From Hydractinia symbiolongicarpus (Eukaryota; Cnidaria; Hydrozoa; Anthoathecata; Hydractiniidae): a stretch of 60,000 bases of DNA. Under the pieces are notes generated by a model. It was not told the origin of the DNA. It did no database searches and was given only the letters and a program-made list of their open reading frames with translations. Of the stretch, positions 12,156-24,171 are shown in pieces; the stretch's first letter is position 1, and each line of letters opens with the position of its first letter. The stretch is taken from contig NC_079879.1 in NCBI RefSeq assembly GCF_029227915.1, forward strand, positions 23,764,501 through 23,824,500, given 5' to 3'. Position numbers and translations under genes: made by a program.

Positions 12156-15100
12156 ATGGCGGAAAAATTGGATAAAAACACTACGAAATCAGCTGCTAGT
12201 TACAGCTCAAGCGCCACACTACGCGCAGAAGAGGAACTAAAGACTGACTTTTTTATAAGTGAAGATAATCTAAGTAATGCTTTGGAGAATAAGCTTAAAG
12301 AAGAAATAGCTGCTCAGTCTCTAATATTGAGTTCGTTGAGTGGAGCACCATCAACACAGCAAGAAGCAGTACATCAACAACAACAGCAGGAACAACAAAA
12401 TCTTCCACAAATTGAATCCAACTTATCACTGAAGTCGGAAAAAAATATGTCAAGTGAACACACAGATTTAGCTTTTGATGTTTCTCAAGCAATTGGTGTT
12501 GAGATGATTGCCATTCAACATGATGGAAATGACTCAACAAGCACAGTGGATGTGAAAGAAATTTCTGTTGCTAGTGACTATTTGAATACACAGAATCAGG
12601 TAGCTGGGTCAATTTTAGATACTGGGTTATCTGGTTCCTCGGTGGTTCTTAATGCTATTGCAATAAAAGGTGCAAATGGAGTAACCGAAATTCAATTTGA
12701 AGGAACAGATATAATTGACTCAGCAGAAGTTGATGCTATTACACATGAACCTCAACAAGAGACTGAAATAGGAAGAATTAATGAAGATGGTATAGTAAAT
12801 TTTACCTCAAACGAAATAGAATTACCATCAACAGAACAGCTAAAATATCCAAAACTATTTGTTGCTACAACAGCTCAAGAAGCACACGAAATCATTAAAA
12901 AATATGCAGAGGAAACAATGTCTACATTTGTATCAATGAGAAAAATGAAACAATTTGGAATTACTGGTAAATATACACTCACTTTTTTAAGGGTAGCGTC
13001 ATATAACTGAAAATGCTCCAATTTGACTTTTGTGGGTGGTTGGTTTCAAGTTTCGCATTCTCTTTTAAATACACCTTTACAATAATTCGGGAAAACTAAC
13101 ACTCCATCGCAGATTATTTAGCGATCGGAGGAGGTAAACATCACACTTTTAAAAGAGTTTATTAATGAGAAAGCACGTTTTTTCGTGATAACTTTTCTTG
13201 ACGCGTTTTGTTTTTAATGAAAAGTACACATAAGTTGTATGTTATTATTATTAATGTTTCCTGAAAATTTGAAAGAAATTGATACGACGGAAGTTAAAAA
13301 ACTCTCTCTAAAAAAGTCTCTAACAAACTCTCATAAAATCACGATTTTTACCGATTTTTTCTGATATTGTAAAACGATGGAGAGCCGTAGGAACGCATGT
13401 ACAATTGAATTATCGTAAAGGTGTATTTGCTTTTTTTTGCTGTCAAAAAATCAAAATTTAGGTGCAGAAATATTGTAAAATGCCCAGAGTTTTAAACACA
13501 ATATGAACGCATCATAAAACCTGGAGTCTTTATCAAACTTGGCTACTAATTGTAGAAAATGCTATATATAAAACGTGTGAAATTTAATGCAAAAGAATAT
13601 GCTACATTTTCCAATAATACAACATTATATATATATAGATACTTTATTAAAAATTTGCATTTGCAATTTTTTGTTTGAAAATATCATAAGGATTAATTTA
13701 TAATGTCAAAATTTAGACATTTTCGATTAGCGTATCTAAGGTTTTAAATTTCTTTCTGAAATAACTTTTTTTGCTTTGGCTACCCCCTAGTTTTAAACAG
13801 AATTAAGAATATGAGAAGCAATTAAATAAAAATTAGAGGGTTAAAGGCTTTATACTTCGCCTTATAGCTACGATCTTAATAACCTTTCAGAAACGTCTTT
13901 TCTCTTGGTAAAGTCATGATTAGTTGCCAGTCAGTTTGACCATGCATTTTTGTATCCTGACAGACAGATGTTAAAGTTTTGACACTCTCAGATCCTTTAC
14001 TCAACAACAGCTAAAAAAGGCATGTAATAAGCTGGTGTAGTTTGCATTGATATAAATTAAAATATATATTGTTGAAACAATACAATGGCACTAGCAACAG
14101 TGTAAAAGTTTGTAAATATTTTGACTTTTTTACCTGAAAAACAATTATATGACAAATTCAATCCTTTTTTCTGCAGACCATATTTTAATTGCGCAATGCT
14201 ACTTTATAAAAATATTTATTGAACTGAAATTTATGTTTAGAGGGTGGAATTGATTTGACAAAGAAAAATTATAGAGTATTTTTTGAAAGTTCAGATGTTG
14301 ATTATGATGGTATACCATACGTGTATGTTGCAGACAAAATGTATATTTGTCATTTGGGAAAAGATAAAACTGAAGTTACCAGGCAAAAGATTAGACAACA
14401 AAGTATGGAAAGGCGAATGAAGGTAAATAGTTAATCAATGGAGTAACTTACAGTTTTGTATATTCTCAGAAATGCTTCTTATCGCACTTTTTCTGGATAT
14501 ATCCTCCTGTAGTATGCACTCTCTTCTTTCGTAAACTACTAAATTCAGGCTGTTCGTAGACTAAATTTAAATAAAAATATCTCTGGAAAGAAATATGATT
14601 AGCTTAAATTTTAGGGTTACTATCTTACCTCTTTTGAGAAAATCTAAAACGGGAACAGGGTATTATTTAGGATTTTTTTCGTATGGAATGATCAATAAGC
14701 AAGATGGCCACCCATAAAATTGCTTATGTGACATGCTGTTTATTTTTTTTTTAAGAATTTAATATTTATTAAATTATTTTCCTATTTTATTGTAATCTTT
14801 TAATTTTACTTTTTTTGTTTGTTTTCCTAAATTAAAAGTTTTAAAAAAAGATTAACCATGCATTTTTTTTTGTCAAAATCTCCTTCATATTTTGTCTCCT
14901 AAAATTTGATCCCTAAAATCTCCCCCCCCCCCCCAAAAAAAAAATAAAAAAAAATTCAAGTTGTGGTGACTCTGATAACTGCTTTAAGACTTGGTGGAAT
15001 GTTTGGTTATTTGATTAAAAATTAATTGAGAGAATGAGGAATGAAAGGATCCAACTCTGTATCTCAGTTTTAGGACCTAAAATATATATCGTGTAGAATA

Positions 15101-18100
15101 CAGTCTCTCTTGTATTGTGAAGTTTGGATTTTAAACCTTGTGTAAGTTTACCAGATGAAATATTCTAAAAAAAATTGAGATTAATTTTTCAGTAAAGTTA
15201 AATATACCTTTTATTTAATTTAAGTAATTTTTCTTGCACTCAAACAATTTTTTTAACTTCTCTGTTTCCTGTATATGAAAGGTACTAATCGTACTTTCAG
15301 TTAAAATGAAATTATAATGTTTTTATCTTATCTCCTTTGATTAAGTATTTAACAGCTAAAATCTAGTGAAAAAACGGTGCTGTATAATGATGATATACTT
15401 AATCGTGAAATCATATTCTCTGTTCGAAAACATTTAGATGGGCCTGCCTACAAAAGATCTCAGTTCAACGCGCCTTAGAACGAAGAAAATCGATTGTCCT
15501 GTCAAGATAACTGTTAAAATGATTGCGAAGTTTCCTCAGTATAAGGTATACACCACATATGTAATAATACCTTTTAAGTAGTAGAAAAAAATGATTTAGT
15601 GAAGTTTCCTCAGCACAAGGTATACACCACATATGTAATTATACCTTTCGAGTAGTAGAAAAAAATGATTTAGTGAAGTTTGAGATGCAGGCTTTCCCGT
15701 GTTGAAGTTTTATGTTATTTTTAAAGCTTCTTTTTCTTGATGTACAAGTATAAGCTACATACCTTCGATAACGTATTTTGTGTGATTTATAGGTTATTCG
15801 GAAAACAAAGAGAGTATGCGAAACTGCTTCTAAAAAAGTACGACAGGCGCTGGTGGAAACAAATGGTAAACTGAGTTGTTATTATTCGTTTGTTGGAAGA
15901 CTACCTGGAACCAGGGAGCATAATCATCTAGTTGGAGAGGTATGTACTAAGCAATGTGAAAGAAGAAGGAGATTTTGACATGCTATTTTTTGCACATATA
16001 GCCCTTCATAAAAAAACTATATTTGATAATTTTAATGACATCATCAATTTTCGAAATTCCTAATTTTTTGTAAAATTTTATTTTTTTATTAAAAAAAAAA
16101 TCTCATTGCTGTAATAACCACAATGAAAATTTGGAAAATATTGCGACTGACATATACAAAAAAATTCAATGCTTAGCCCTTATTACTGAAAGAGCCGGGA
16201 TAGGGTTAAGACTTGAAAGACTTGATAAAATAGCTGGTATTTACAATTCTTTGTAAGCGCTTTCGTATAATAGTGAAAAAATATTGCGCTTACAAGTTTT
16301 TTTGTGCACACATTGACAAAGAAATTTATGTAAATAATATCTTTCGACTTTATTCATTTATTCGACTAATAAAATAATTATTAAATAAGTAAAATGCAAC
16401 TTTTAGGAAAATTCAGAACACGAACCGATTGATCCATTAATCAAAGACAAAATCATTCAATTGACATGGGAGGGTGTTCCGAGTTCTAACGAAGTGAAAC
16501 GCCTACTGGAAGACTACGTCGAACGTGACTTGTTTGCCGGCAAGCCTACTCCGTCAAAGTTACGACGACGTTACTATCCAAACGTCAAAGATATAAGGAA
16601 CTACATGAACAAAGCGAAAATGCTAACAAGGTTGTCATCAGATATCAAGGAAGAGTTGCGTTTGTTGGCATCAAAACTACAGCAAACCCGTCCAACGGAG
16701 AACATCATTTTACAATCTGAGCTACTCGACGCCGGACAGGAAGCACTTTTGCAGCTCAAAACATCTGCCGATGATGACACCACGCCGAAACCTACGCTCA
16801 TATTTTGTCACCAAACCTCTCAACAACAGCGGTTGCTAAAGAGGTATGGTAACCAAGTCATGATCTGCGAAGTGACCAACTTAGTCGAACGTGTTCCCTT
16901 TCCTCTAATATGTTTGTTTGTGCAGACTAATGTTGATTACCAGATGGTAGGATCGTTTGTGGTTGAAGTAAGAAATAAAGAATCTCTTCAGCAAGGTTTG
17001 ATGTCTATTAAAGAATGGAACCCAAGTTGGTCACCCAAGTATGTCATCTTAGATTACTCTGACGAGCAAGCAGAGGCTGTTAAGATTGTATTTCCAGGTT
17101 GGTTAGAATCGTTAAATTTTTCTGTATATTTTAAACTCGTTGTTGATTGTATTATTTTGCCCTTATTTTTTATTTTAAGTGAAGCTGGTAATAACGATGT
17201 CGAGGCTGTAATTTTACTGATTTTCTCTGATAAAAAAACACCACAGATGAGGAAAAAAATATTTTAAGGGTGATTTTGTTCTAAACTTGTACTTGGTCAA
17301 AAAAAAATATTTATGTACTGTTAAATAATCAAAAAATGCTTGAAATATAAGATTAAAATCATGCTGAATTTGTGAAAAAGTAAACACATGTTAGGATGAA
17401 GTTTAATTTACCGATTTGTTTAAAGGTAAAGGTGTTCTTTTTGCTCCTTAGGTTGCAGTCAATTTATATCGGAATCATCGCGCGAAAGAAGTTGGCGTCA
17501 GTGGTTAACTAAATCGGAAAATAAAATACTGGGCGATCCCAGCCAAGTCTTTCAGCAATTTCAAGCTATTGCAAATGCGTACAACGAAGAAGTGCTTCAT
17601 CAAGCTGCACTGCAACTGGAGAACTCTGACGTGTGGAGAGAATCTGCTAACCTTCGTAGTTGGTTTAACTCCAATTGGTTGCTCGAAGCGAAAGTACGTA
17701 AACATCTCTTTTTAGTAGAAAACAACACTTGACGAAATAGTAAGTTTTCTAAGAATCTGCTTTCACTTTTACTTTCTCAATAACATCACTTGCTAATAGA
17801 AACCTACCAATCCAACCTACCAGTCCTTTAAAAAATGGAAAAAAATTGTGAATGAAAAACCCTATCCGTTGGTACGCGTTAAAAGTTATATCTATATATA
17901 TTTAATTCAAAAATCATTACAAAAATTTATCTTTATCTGTATCAGGGTTTCCACACCTCAAAACTCCTCTAATTTTCTGTATTTTGATAAAGAAATTTCT
18001 ACAGTGCACATCAAAAATTTATTCTTTACTTATGACATTACCTTAAAAATCTCCTCGTGTATTCTTAATTTTTGTGAAAAAATGTATTAAAATCTCCTCT

Positions 18101-19808
18101 AATCTCGTCCACTTTTTGGTCCTATCATCTTCTTTGGTTAAAAATTATCATTAGAAGTTCTCAAACCTTGTCAAGTTTGAGTAAATAAAAGTGACAACTC
18201 TGTGTATATATAATGTTTATTAAATATTGTGTTTGAAGGACGAGCTAACTTTGATACTTTTTCAGCGATGGGTGGTTGGTTATCGTCCTGACGACTTTAT
18301 CGTCACTCTTCACAACGAATCGACGTTTGAGCAAGACATCAAGTCACTTCGTGACGCTCACATCAACCTCATGAGAGGAAAAAAACTTGGCGCTCTTATC
18401 GAACGATTGGTGGAGAGGATTATTCCAGATTTCTACAGAAGGTTTGTCTTAATTATCCTGCCAGCAAATATTAGGTTATACCTTGCCTTCTTGTTAATGC
18501 TAGGTTTTTTTAGGTACATCGAATTAAATCGAAAGTCCTACACACAAGCTAATGAGCTAAAGGTTTTGTATGGCGACCAACTTCCAACGTGTTTAGTCAA
18601 TAAACCGGCTGCCGTCATTATGCATGTGCTCGATCAGATTAAATCCACTGAAGCGACGGTTTACCAGGTAAATTGAAAGTAGTATTCAGATTGCAGAATG
18701 GGCTTGACGCTTACAAACTATTCATATTTTTCGTTCTTATTTGTCACACACGTGTTTAATCGTTTAATTATCGTTTTTAACCATTTAGGTGAGTCACGTT
18801 CAACCTGGTGTGTTTTGGGTTCAAGATGCTTCCAGCGGAAATGCGAACGACCAAGCCCACACGGTTTCTTTCGGTGACACAACAAATCTACCATCTTGCG
18901 ATTGCTTTGATTGGCAGAGATATAAATTACCTTGCAAGCATTTGTGTTCAGTGTTCAGTTCGTTTCCCGATTGGGGCTGGGACATGTTAAATGCATCGTA
19001 CACTGCAAATCCTCTGATAAATCTCGATTATTCGTGCATTAAACCTTGGGTGGACGCACAAGATAAACAAGAGCAGCGGTTGTCTCATTTTACTACAGCT
19101 CCGACTTTCAATTTGAAAGGCAATGAGTCCAAGGTTGCTACTTCGAAACTCGATTCAATAGAGAAAACCATAAACGCTAATGACATAAAGATTTCTGATG
19201 TGGAACTTGAAGTACCTGTTTCTGCCAGTAATGGCAGCGCTAGTAGCGAGTCAGGGCTTTTAAATATAAACGCTGCCGGAGATAACGTTTCCGAACAACA
19301 AAAAAATGTACTTGCCGTTCAATGCGAAGATTTGCTTCAAAACTTAGCGCAGATATCCACTGAACTGGCTAACAGTGATCAGCTGGAGAGACTAAAATCT
19401 GATTTACAGGCATCGATAGGTATGTTTCGTAGTCCGTCTAGTACAACTCTGTCTGAGAAACAATCTTCAAAACGCAACGTAGAAGACGAGGACAGTACAG
19501 ATGCTGATGTTAAAAAACTAAAAATAGATCTTGAGAGAAGTGACTCGTCAGTTGAGGAATTGTACGTGTCCGAAGAAGAGGAGCGTGTAGGAATACACGT
19601 AGATGATGGAACAGACATAGAAGATGAAACGGTAGAAATAAGTACACAAGACGAAGAGACGCCTCCGCGTACGCCTGAACAAAATGTTGTAATACCTAAC
19701 GAAGACGTGCCGATACATACAGTTCTGACGAGACCTCCTGTTCAGGAATTAACTCCCGAGCAAAGAGAAAGAAAACTGCTAGCTATTCTAACCGCTAGCA
19801 ACAACTAA
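12156..19808 (+). CDS. CARF (ALS2CR8)-domain / MULE-transposase-like / SWIM zinc-finger protein
   Basis: Nine exons give a 1176-aa frame: 12156-12966, 14241-14422, 15438-15545, 15793-15939, 16407-17097, 17452-17693, 18266-18441, 18514-18667, 18789-19808. The start ATG sits in AAAAAATGGCGG. Residues 1-270 are Ser/Gln/acid-rich, like a transactivation region. About 270-470 resembles the DNA-binding domain of calcium-responsive transcription factor (VDYDGIPYV; CPVKITVKMIAKFPQY; VERDLF...YYPNVKDIRNYM). About 560-730 follows the MULE transposase layout (VPFPL; VILDYSDEQAEAVKIVFPG; ESSRERSWRQWL). Residues 874-888 are a SWIM finger, CxC-x9-CxH (CDCFDWQRYKLPCKH). The last 280 residues are acidic and Ser-rich. 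The MULE signature is degraded: the first catalytic Asp position reads Glu, and the usual C-x2-H before the Arg-x-x-x-W motif is missing. No terminal repeats are seen around the gene, so a domesticated, nuclear host protein is likely. Exon joins are good; function is inferred. Confidence 0.85.
14921..14952. repeat. Homopolymer C run followed by A-rich run in an intron of the CARF-like gene
   Basis: A run of about 14 C is followed directly by A-rich sequence. It is simple sequence, length-variable by nature, and could be an assembly-fragile spot. Confidence 0.7.
15527..15674 (+). repeat. 74-bp tandem duplication spanning a splice donor
   Basis: Two copies start at 15527 and 15601 with a few differences. 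Each carries the end of the third coding exon of the CARF-like gene and its donor (TTTCCTCAG, then TATAAG or CACAAG, then GTATAC). A third copy begins at 15675 but diverges within a few bases. The first donor keeps the frame with the exon at 15793. Confidence 0.85.
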
Positions 19809-19862
19809 AATAAGATTTTTTAGATATATTCTCGTCGTTCTGTTGTGTAATATGCATGCCTG

Positions 19863-19905
19863 CTGTCATTGTGCCTTGTTATTTGCTAACAAGGCACAAT
19901 GACAG
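19863..19905 (+). other. Perfect 19-bp stem, 5-nt loop hairpin in the probable 3' UTR of the CARF-like gene
   Basis: The left arm CTGTCATTGTGCCTTGTTA (19863-19881) is the exact reverse complement of 19887-19905, with loop TTTGC. It starts 55 bases after the stop codon, and an AATAAA follows at 19925-19930, so it is probably transcribed. The stem is short for a microRNA precursor. It may be an RNA element, or a solo palindrome left by a mobile element. Confidence 0.8.
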
Positions 19906-19908
19906 GGG

Positions 19909-21519
19909 TGTGGTAAATGGCAAGAATAAAAACAACTGCGGAAAAAAAATTTTAAATCTCGAGAATAGGTACTTTAAAAATTTTGCATTTAATCTACGGG
20001 TGCGTCTAAAAAGTTTACTTTGCCATACTCTCACATACGCTCCTTTTTTAAATATAGAGAAATTAATAGCTACTGAAATACTAGCAAAATATTGGATATT
20101 GGTATTCTTTACTTAATTGGAAGAAATTTTCGCGGTGAGAATATTGTTGATCCTACCACAAACACACCAACTCGACTTAATTTTCAAATATTTCAACTCG
20201 ACTTCAGAAAATGAAATACAGGAAAATAATGCCAAGTTGAAGAGCTTCTCCCTTTAAAGTTTTTATGACACCGAACAACACTGACGATTATTCAGTACTG
20301 CAAAGATTTAGGACTCCGCCTGTTATTGAAGGTATTAGGCATTTCTTAACACCTAAAGGCAATTTTCTTTCAAAAGAAAAACTTCACTTAAATTCGCAGT
20401 AATAATTTCCGTATACTTTTTATTTTTGCCTTTCTTGTTCCCTCGGGCATGATGGGGATTATTGTTGCTGTTTACAAGAGGAGCAACTTTTTTTTCAGAA
20501 TTTTAATTTGGTTTGTGATTGTTACAATGGTAATGTTCGAAAGATATAAAGATTTATCGTACATTTCTAACCACTGCTGTCTTCTCACCAACTTTTTAGA
20601 GCATTTTTTAGTTATTTTCTTAGGTTTCTCTCAGGAGTTCTTTACCTTAACCACAAACTGGTTTTTTAATTCACCAGAAACAAAATTTGCATTTCTCTTC
20701 GTTACATTTATTTTCATTCATGTTATTTCAAAATGGGAGCAATGAATTAAAAACTAGAATAGTGTGCGAAAAAGGACATTTAATTTTTTTGTCCATTGCG
20801 CGAACACAAGATTTCGCCATGTTTAGAAAAAGGTCGGTCGCAAGTTTTTCTTCTCATGTTGACATGGTAGCCGCCATAGGGCGTCATTTTACCGCTAATT
20901 GACGCCAAATGTGTAAAGTTTTTGTAACTGAATCTGTTTTGAGAAGGCCTCTTATCAATCGCACGCGATGAGGTAAGAACAGTAGGAGTAAACGAAAGTC
21001 TGCCACAGAAACAGTTCAGAAGGAACCATATATATCACGCCAAAGTTCGAGTCAAGTGTTTCGAAAACTGCTTCACCCTACACAGCCACTAACAATGATG
21101 AGGAAAAGAGATACAACCCATTGAAATATGCGGGTTTTTATATCAGGGACTTCCAAAAGCTTTACATCGTGATATTGAATCGTACTTTCATGTTTTAAAG
21201 ACGTTTTTGTTGGTTAACTGGCAGTGAAACGGTAGCACCTACTCCGATCCTGTCGGTTTCTTATTTGACTGGGAACTTTTAAACCACAACCCGTCAAACC
21301 ATCCCTTCGTCCAGTAAAAAACTGCCCAGCTGATATGTGAGAACAAGTTCATGTTAGGCACCCTTGGGTGTCCAAATCATCCTTTTTCCACACAAGAGCG
21401 CTTTTAAACAACCTACATGTTTAAAAAATATTGGAATGATTCATGGTCTTGCCTTTTCACAATAGACTCAGCATTTTAACTTGTAAAGCTCAGACCAGCT
21501 AAATTCAATTACGAAAATC
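19909..21519. other. Intergenic, no gene recognised
   Basis: This is AT-rich spacer after the CARF-like gene. Several ORFs under 100 codons are Phe/Ile-rich and look like chance reading of AT-rich DNA. AATAAA at 19925-19930 is a plausible poly(A) signal. Confidence 0.5.
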
Positions 21520-22170
21520 ATATGTGGACTGAGTCGTGATATTTCCCAGCAAAATATAGATATTGCTGCGAAAGAGAGAGAGATAGTCAGAATGAAAGAA
21601 GATGCAAGTAGGGTGCAAACTAGACGTTGTTTTGAAACAAAATTCAACACTTTTTACCGCGATTTCTACAATGAAACGGAATAGTTCGAATATTCGAACA
21701 CAGCTGCAGTATATGGTGCGATGGCACAGAAAGATGAATGAGACTGCGGGGAGATATAAAGAGAAAATCGAAAACCTCGCATTGTAAAACATATCGCTGA
21801 AATCAAAACTCGTAAAGATTGGTGAAGAGTAAATGCACATAGAAATGTACACAAGTGTTTTATAAGCATGATAGCAACCCTAAAGAAGAAGAACATGGAA
21901 CGGATTAAAGAAGCTGATGATTTGACGTTAAAAATATCACAATATGAATATGATGTCAAAGAAAAAGATAAAGAGTTGAAAGAAAGGAGGGAAAAAATCT
22001 TTCATGAAAATGCCAATACGGTGAAGAAAGAGATGGCTGAGCACATTCAATAAATATCATTATTGCGATTGCGCAAAGGACAAGAGAAAGAACAAGATGA
22101 AAAAGAATTTTTAAAGCTTTCCAACTGAAATGTCAGCAAACGGAATGAACTTGAAAAACTAGAGAAGAAA
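21520..22170 (+). pseudogene. Degraded coiled-coil coding remnant
   Basis: Plus-strand reading shows three successive Lys/Glu-rich, coiled-coil-like stretches in different frames, broken by stops. One is around 21529-21682 (SRDISQQNIDIAAKEREI then VRMKEDASR). One is around 21670-21786 (KMNETAGRYKEKIEN). One runs from about 21868 to 22053 (KEKDKELKERREKIF). Density of charged heptad-like sequence is far above the surrounding spacer. It is probably a decayed gene or retrocopy of a long coiled-coil protein whose family I cannot name. Alternatively it could be real exons with introns I did not resolve. Confidence 0.4.
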
Positions 22171-23140
22171 CATTCACATCTGTGAAGTCAGTCATTGAAA
22201 TTTTCAAAGAAGAAGTAGGTAAAAAGTCTCGCTGTTTCAACAAACCTGAGATGAATGAGTCATGAAATTTATGAAAGATCATCTTCATTTCGAATAATTG
22301 TTTTTGTATAACATGTTGTGCAGTCGTTTACTGAATTCACCGTACGCTTGCTTTTCTTTTTTTTTGCAATCTTAAAAATATTATTATGATGAAAAACTAT
22401 TTAAGTTGAAAACATAAGTGTTGCCGGGCTTCTAAGAACTGGGCGAGGATGCATTTTAACGAAAATATAGCAGAATACCAGCGCGGTAATATATTGCCTT
22501 CATTACCTCCAGTTTGGCAGAAACTTGCAGAATGAGACATTTCTCTTCTAATACTCCATGCACCTTTACTGTCCGCAATGATATAATATCTTTCAAACTT
22601 GATGTCCTTTAAACGGACAGGACACTACTGCAGGTTTTACTTGCAGAGGGGAATTAGCATCCCACGAGCACTCGATAAGAGAACCTTCCTATGCTAGGTC
22701 TTTTTGTAGGTACATCTCCTCAAACTAACACTGAAACTAATCTTTCTCAAAGCTGGTCATGTTGATGTGAATAAACAAAATATACGTACTGGTAGCAAGT
22801 TTTAATAAATGAAGAAAAAACTTTGTCTGCTCGTCACATATATCTTCAGGAGACCCTGGGTACGAGGATAAAGTTTTTAAAATTTTCAACAAAGTTCAAC
22901 AAAGTTAACCACATCTTTAATTTATCTTAATTAGCTTTCACCCTGAAAATAGAAAACCTTTAGGTTCAAATATTCAGTTGTATTTTCAGCCTCGCTTAGA
23001 GTATGGAACGATTACAGGGAAAAAGAATTCGAATCATCGCGTAACCATTGCATTGTTGTTGCTCACAAAATAACCGTCATACCGTCACCGTCACGTACGC
23101 AGTTTAAAAATTACGAGTGTTGATTGCGCTCATCAAAATA
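22171..23140. other. Intergenic, no gene recognised
   Basis: AT-rich spacer between the coiled-coil remnant and the orphan ORF. No domain, tRNA-like or clear repeat structure is seen. Confidence 0.4.
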
Positions 23141-23359
23141 ATGGACTGCTCTCCTGAATATGTTGTTGATTACTATGACGACATAAACGAGAATAAAATT
23201 CAGCAAAAAAAAGGTAAACATTCGTTGCAGCACGAAAAAAAGGTTACGTCGTCACCATTAAAATGTGACGGAACACAAAAAGATCGCGATGAGAAGGCTA
23301 GAAATAGCGACGAATCAAGCATCAACGTTGAAGATCAAGTAACGGCTTTTGTGAAGTAA
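23141..23359 (+). CDS. Orphan ORF, 72 aa, hydrophilic
   Basis: It opens with MDCSPEYVVDYYDDINENKI and continues Lys/Asp/Ser-rich. No domain is recognised. The amino-acid composition is less biased towards Phe/Ile than neighbouring chance ORFs. It could be a small gene or the first exon of one: a donor-like AAAG-GTAAAC occurs at about 23209-23218. No downstream partner exon was found. Confidence 0.2.
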   Translation: MDCSPEYVVDYYDDINENKIQQKKGKHSLQHEKKVTSSPLKCDGTQKDRDEKARNSDESSINVEDQVTAFVK

Positions 23360-24171
23360 TTCATGGCTGGGAAAGTTTGTTAAAAGGGTGTTATGTTGAT
23401 GAACGTTGGAGCACATTATCTGAAAAAGTCCAACCGAAAATTTGAATTGTTTTGTTTTCAAAAAACACACACATGTTACGATAGATCTGGGGTTTTTTTT
23501 TACAAAAAAGAGAAAATAACTTTCGGTGACCTAAAAATTCTTACCAACAGTCATTTTTTATATTCCAGTTTTATATTGACAATTTATGCCTTTGCAAAAT
23601 CGTTGGTGTAATAGTATCCTAAGTTCAAAGATCTAAATGCTGTCAATTGCATTTATTGAACATAGGGGTGTTCACTCAAGTTGACCTCGATTTTCTTGAC
23701 ATTCCTCACATTTTTAACTAAAAATTCTAACCTTTTCAAATTTTCTTCTCTGTTTTTTCCTTTCCTTACAGCTGATAAAAGCTGACTGTTCAAGGAAAAA
23801 GGAAAACGATGAAACAAATACAAAGTTAAAGATAAGAACTTACATTGAAAAACATACGAATTACAGGGGCTTGGTGGAAGATTTAAAAATCATGATATTT
23901 TTCTGACATTTCATAAAAATATTAAATTTTTCTGACATTCCTGACGGAATGGATATGCTGCAAGAACTAATTTCGCGCGCCATATTCCTGTGTATTAATT
24001 TTCACACAAAAGGATCTATTTGAATGAAATATGTTTTTGTTTTATTCTTTTGAAAATAACATTTTCTTTTGACGAAAATACTTCACGCAATTATAACTAA
24101 CTACCAGTCAGATAAGGCTGAAGTTCTGGATCCTTTACAACTCACAAAGACATATTCGAATTGATTTTTAG
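23360..24171. other. Intergenic; 3' UTR of FOCAD on the minus strand
   Basis: The part next to 24172 is the likely FOCAD 3' UTR. A minus-strand AATAAA is at 24041-24046. Nothing else is recognised. Confidence 0.45.

Noticed and set aside
12295-12540. Minus-strand 81-codon ORF
   Set aside because: It lies wholly inside exon 1 of the CARF-like gene and is a shadow of it.
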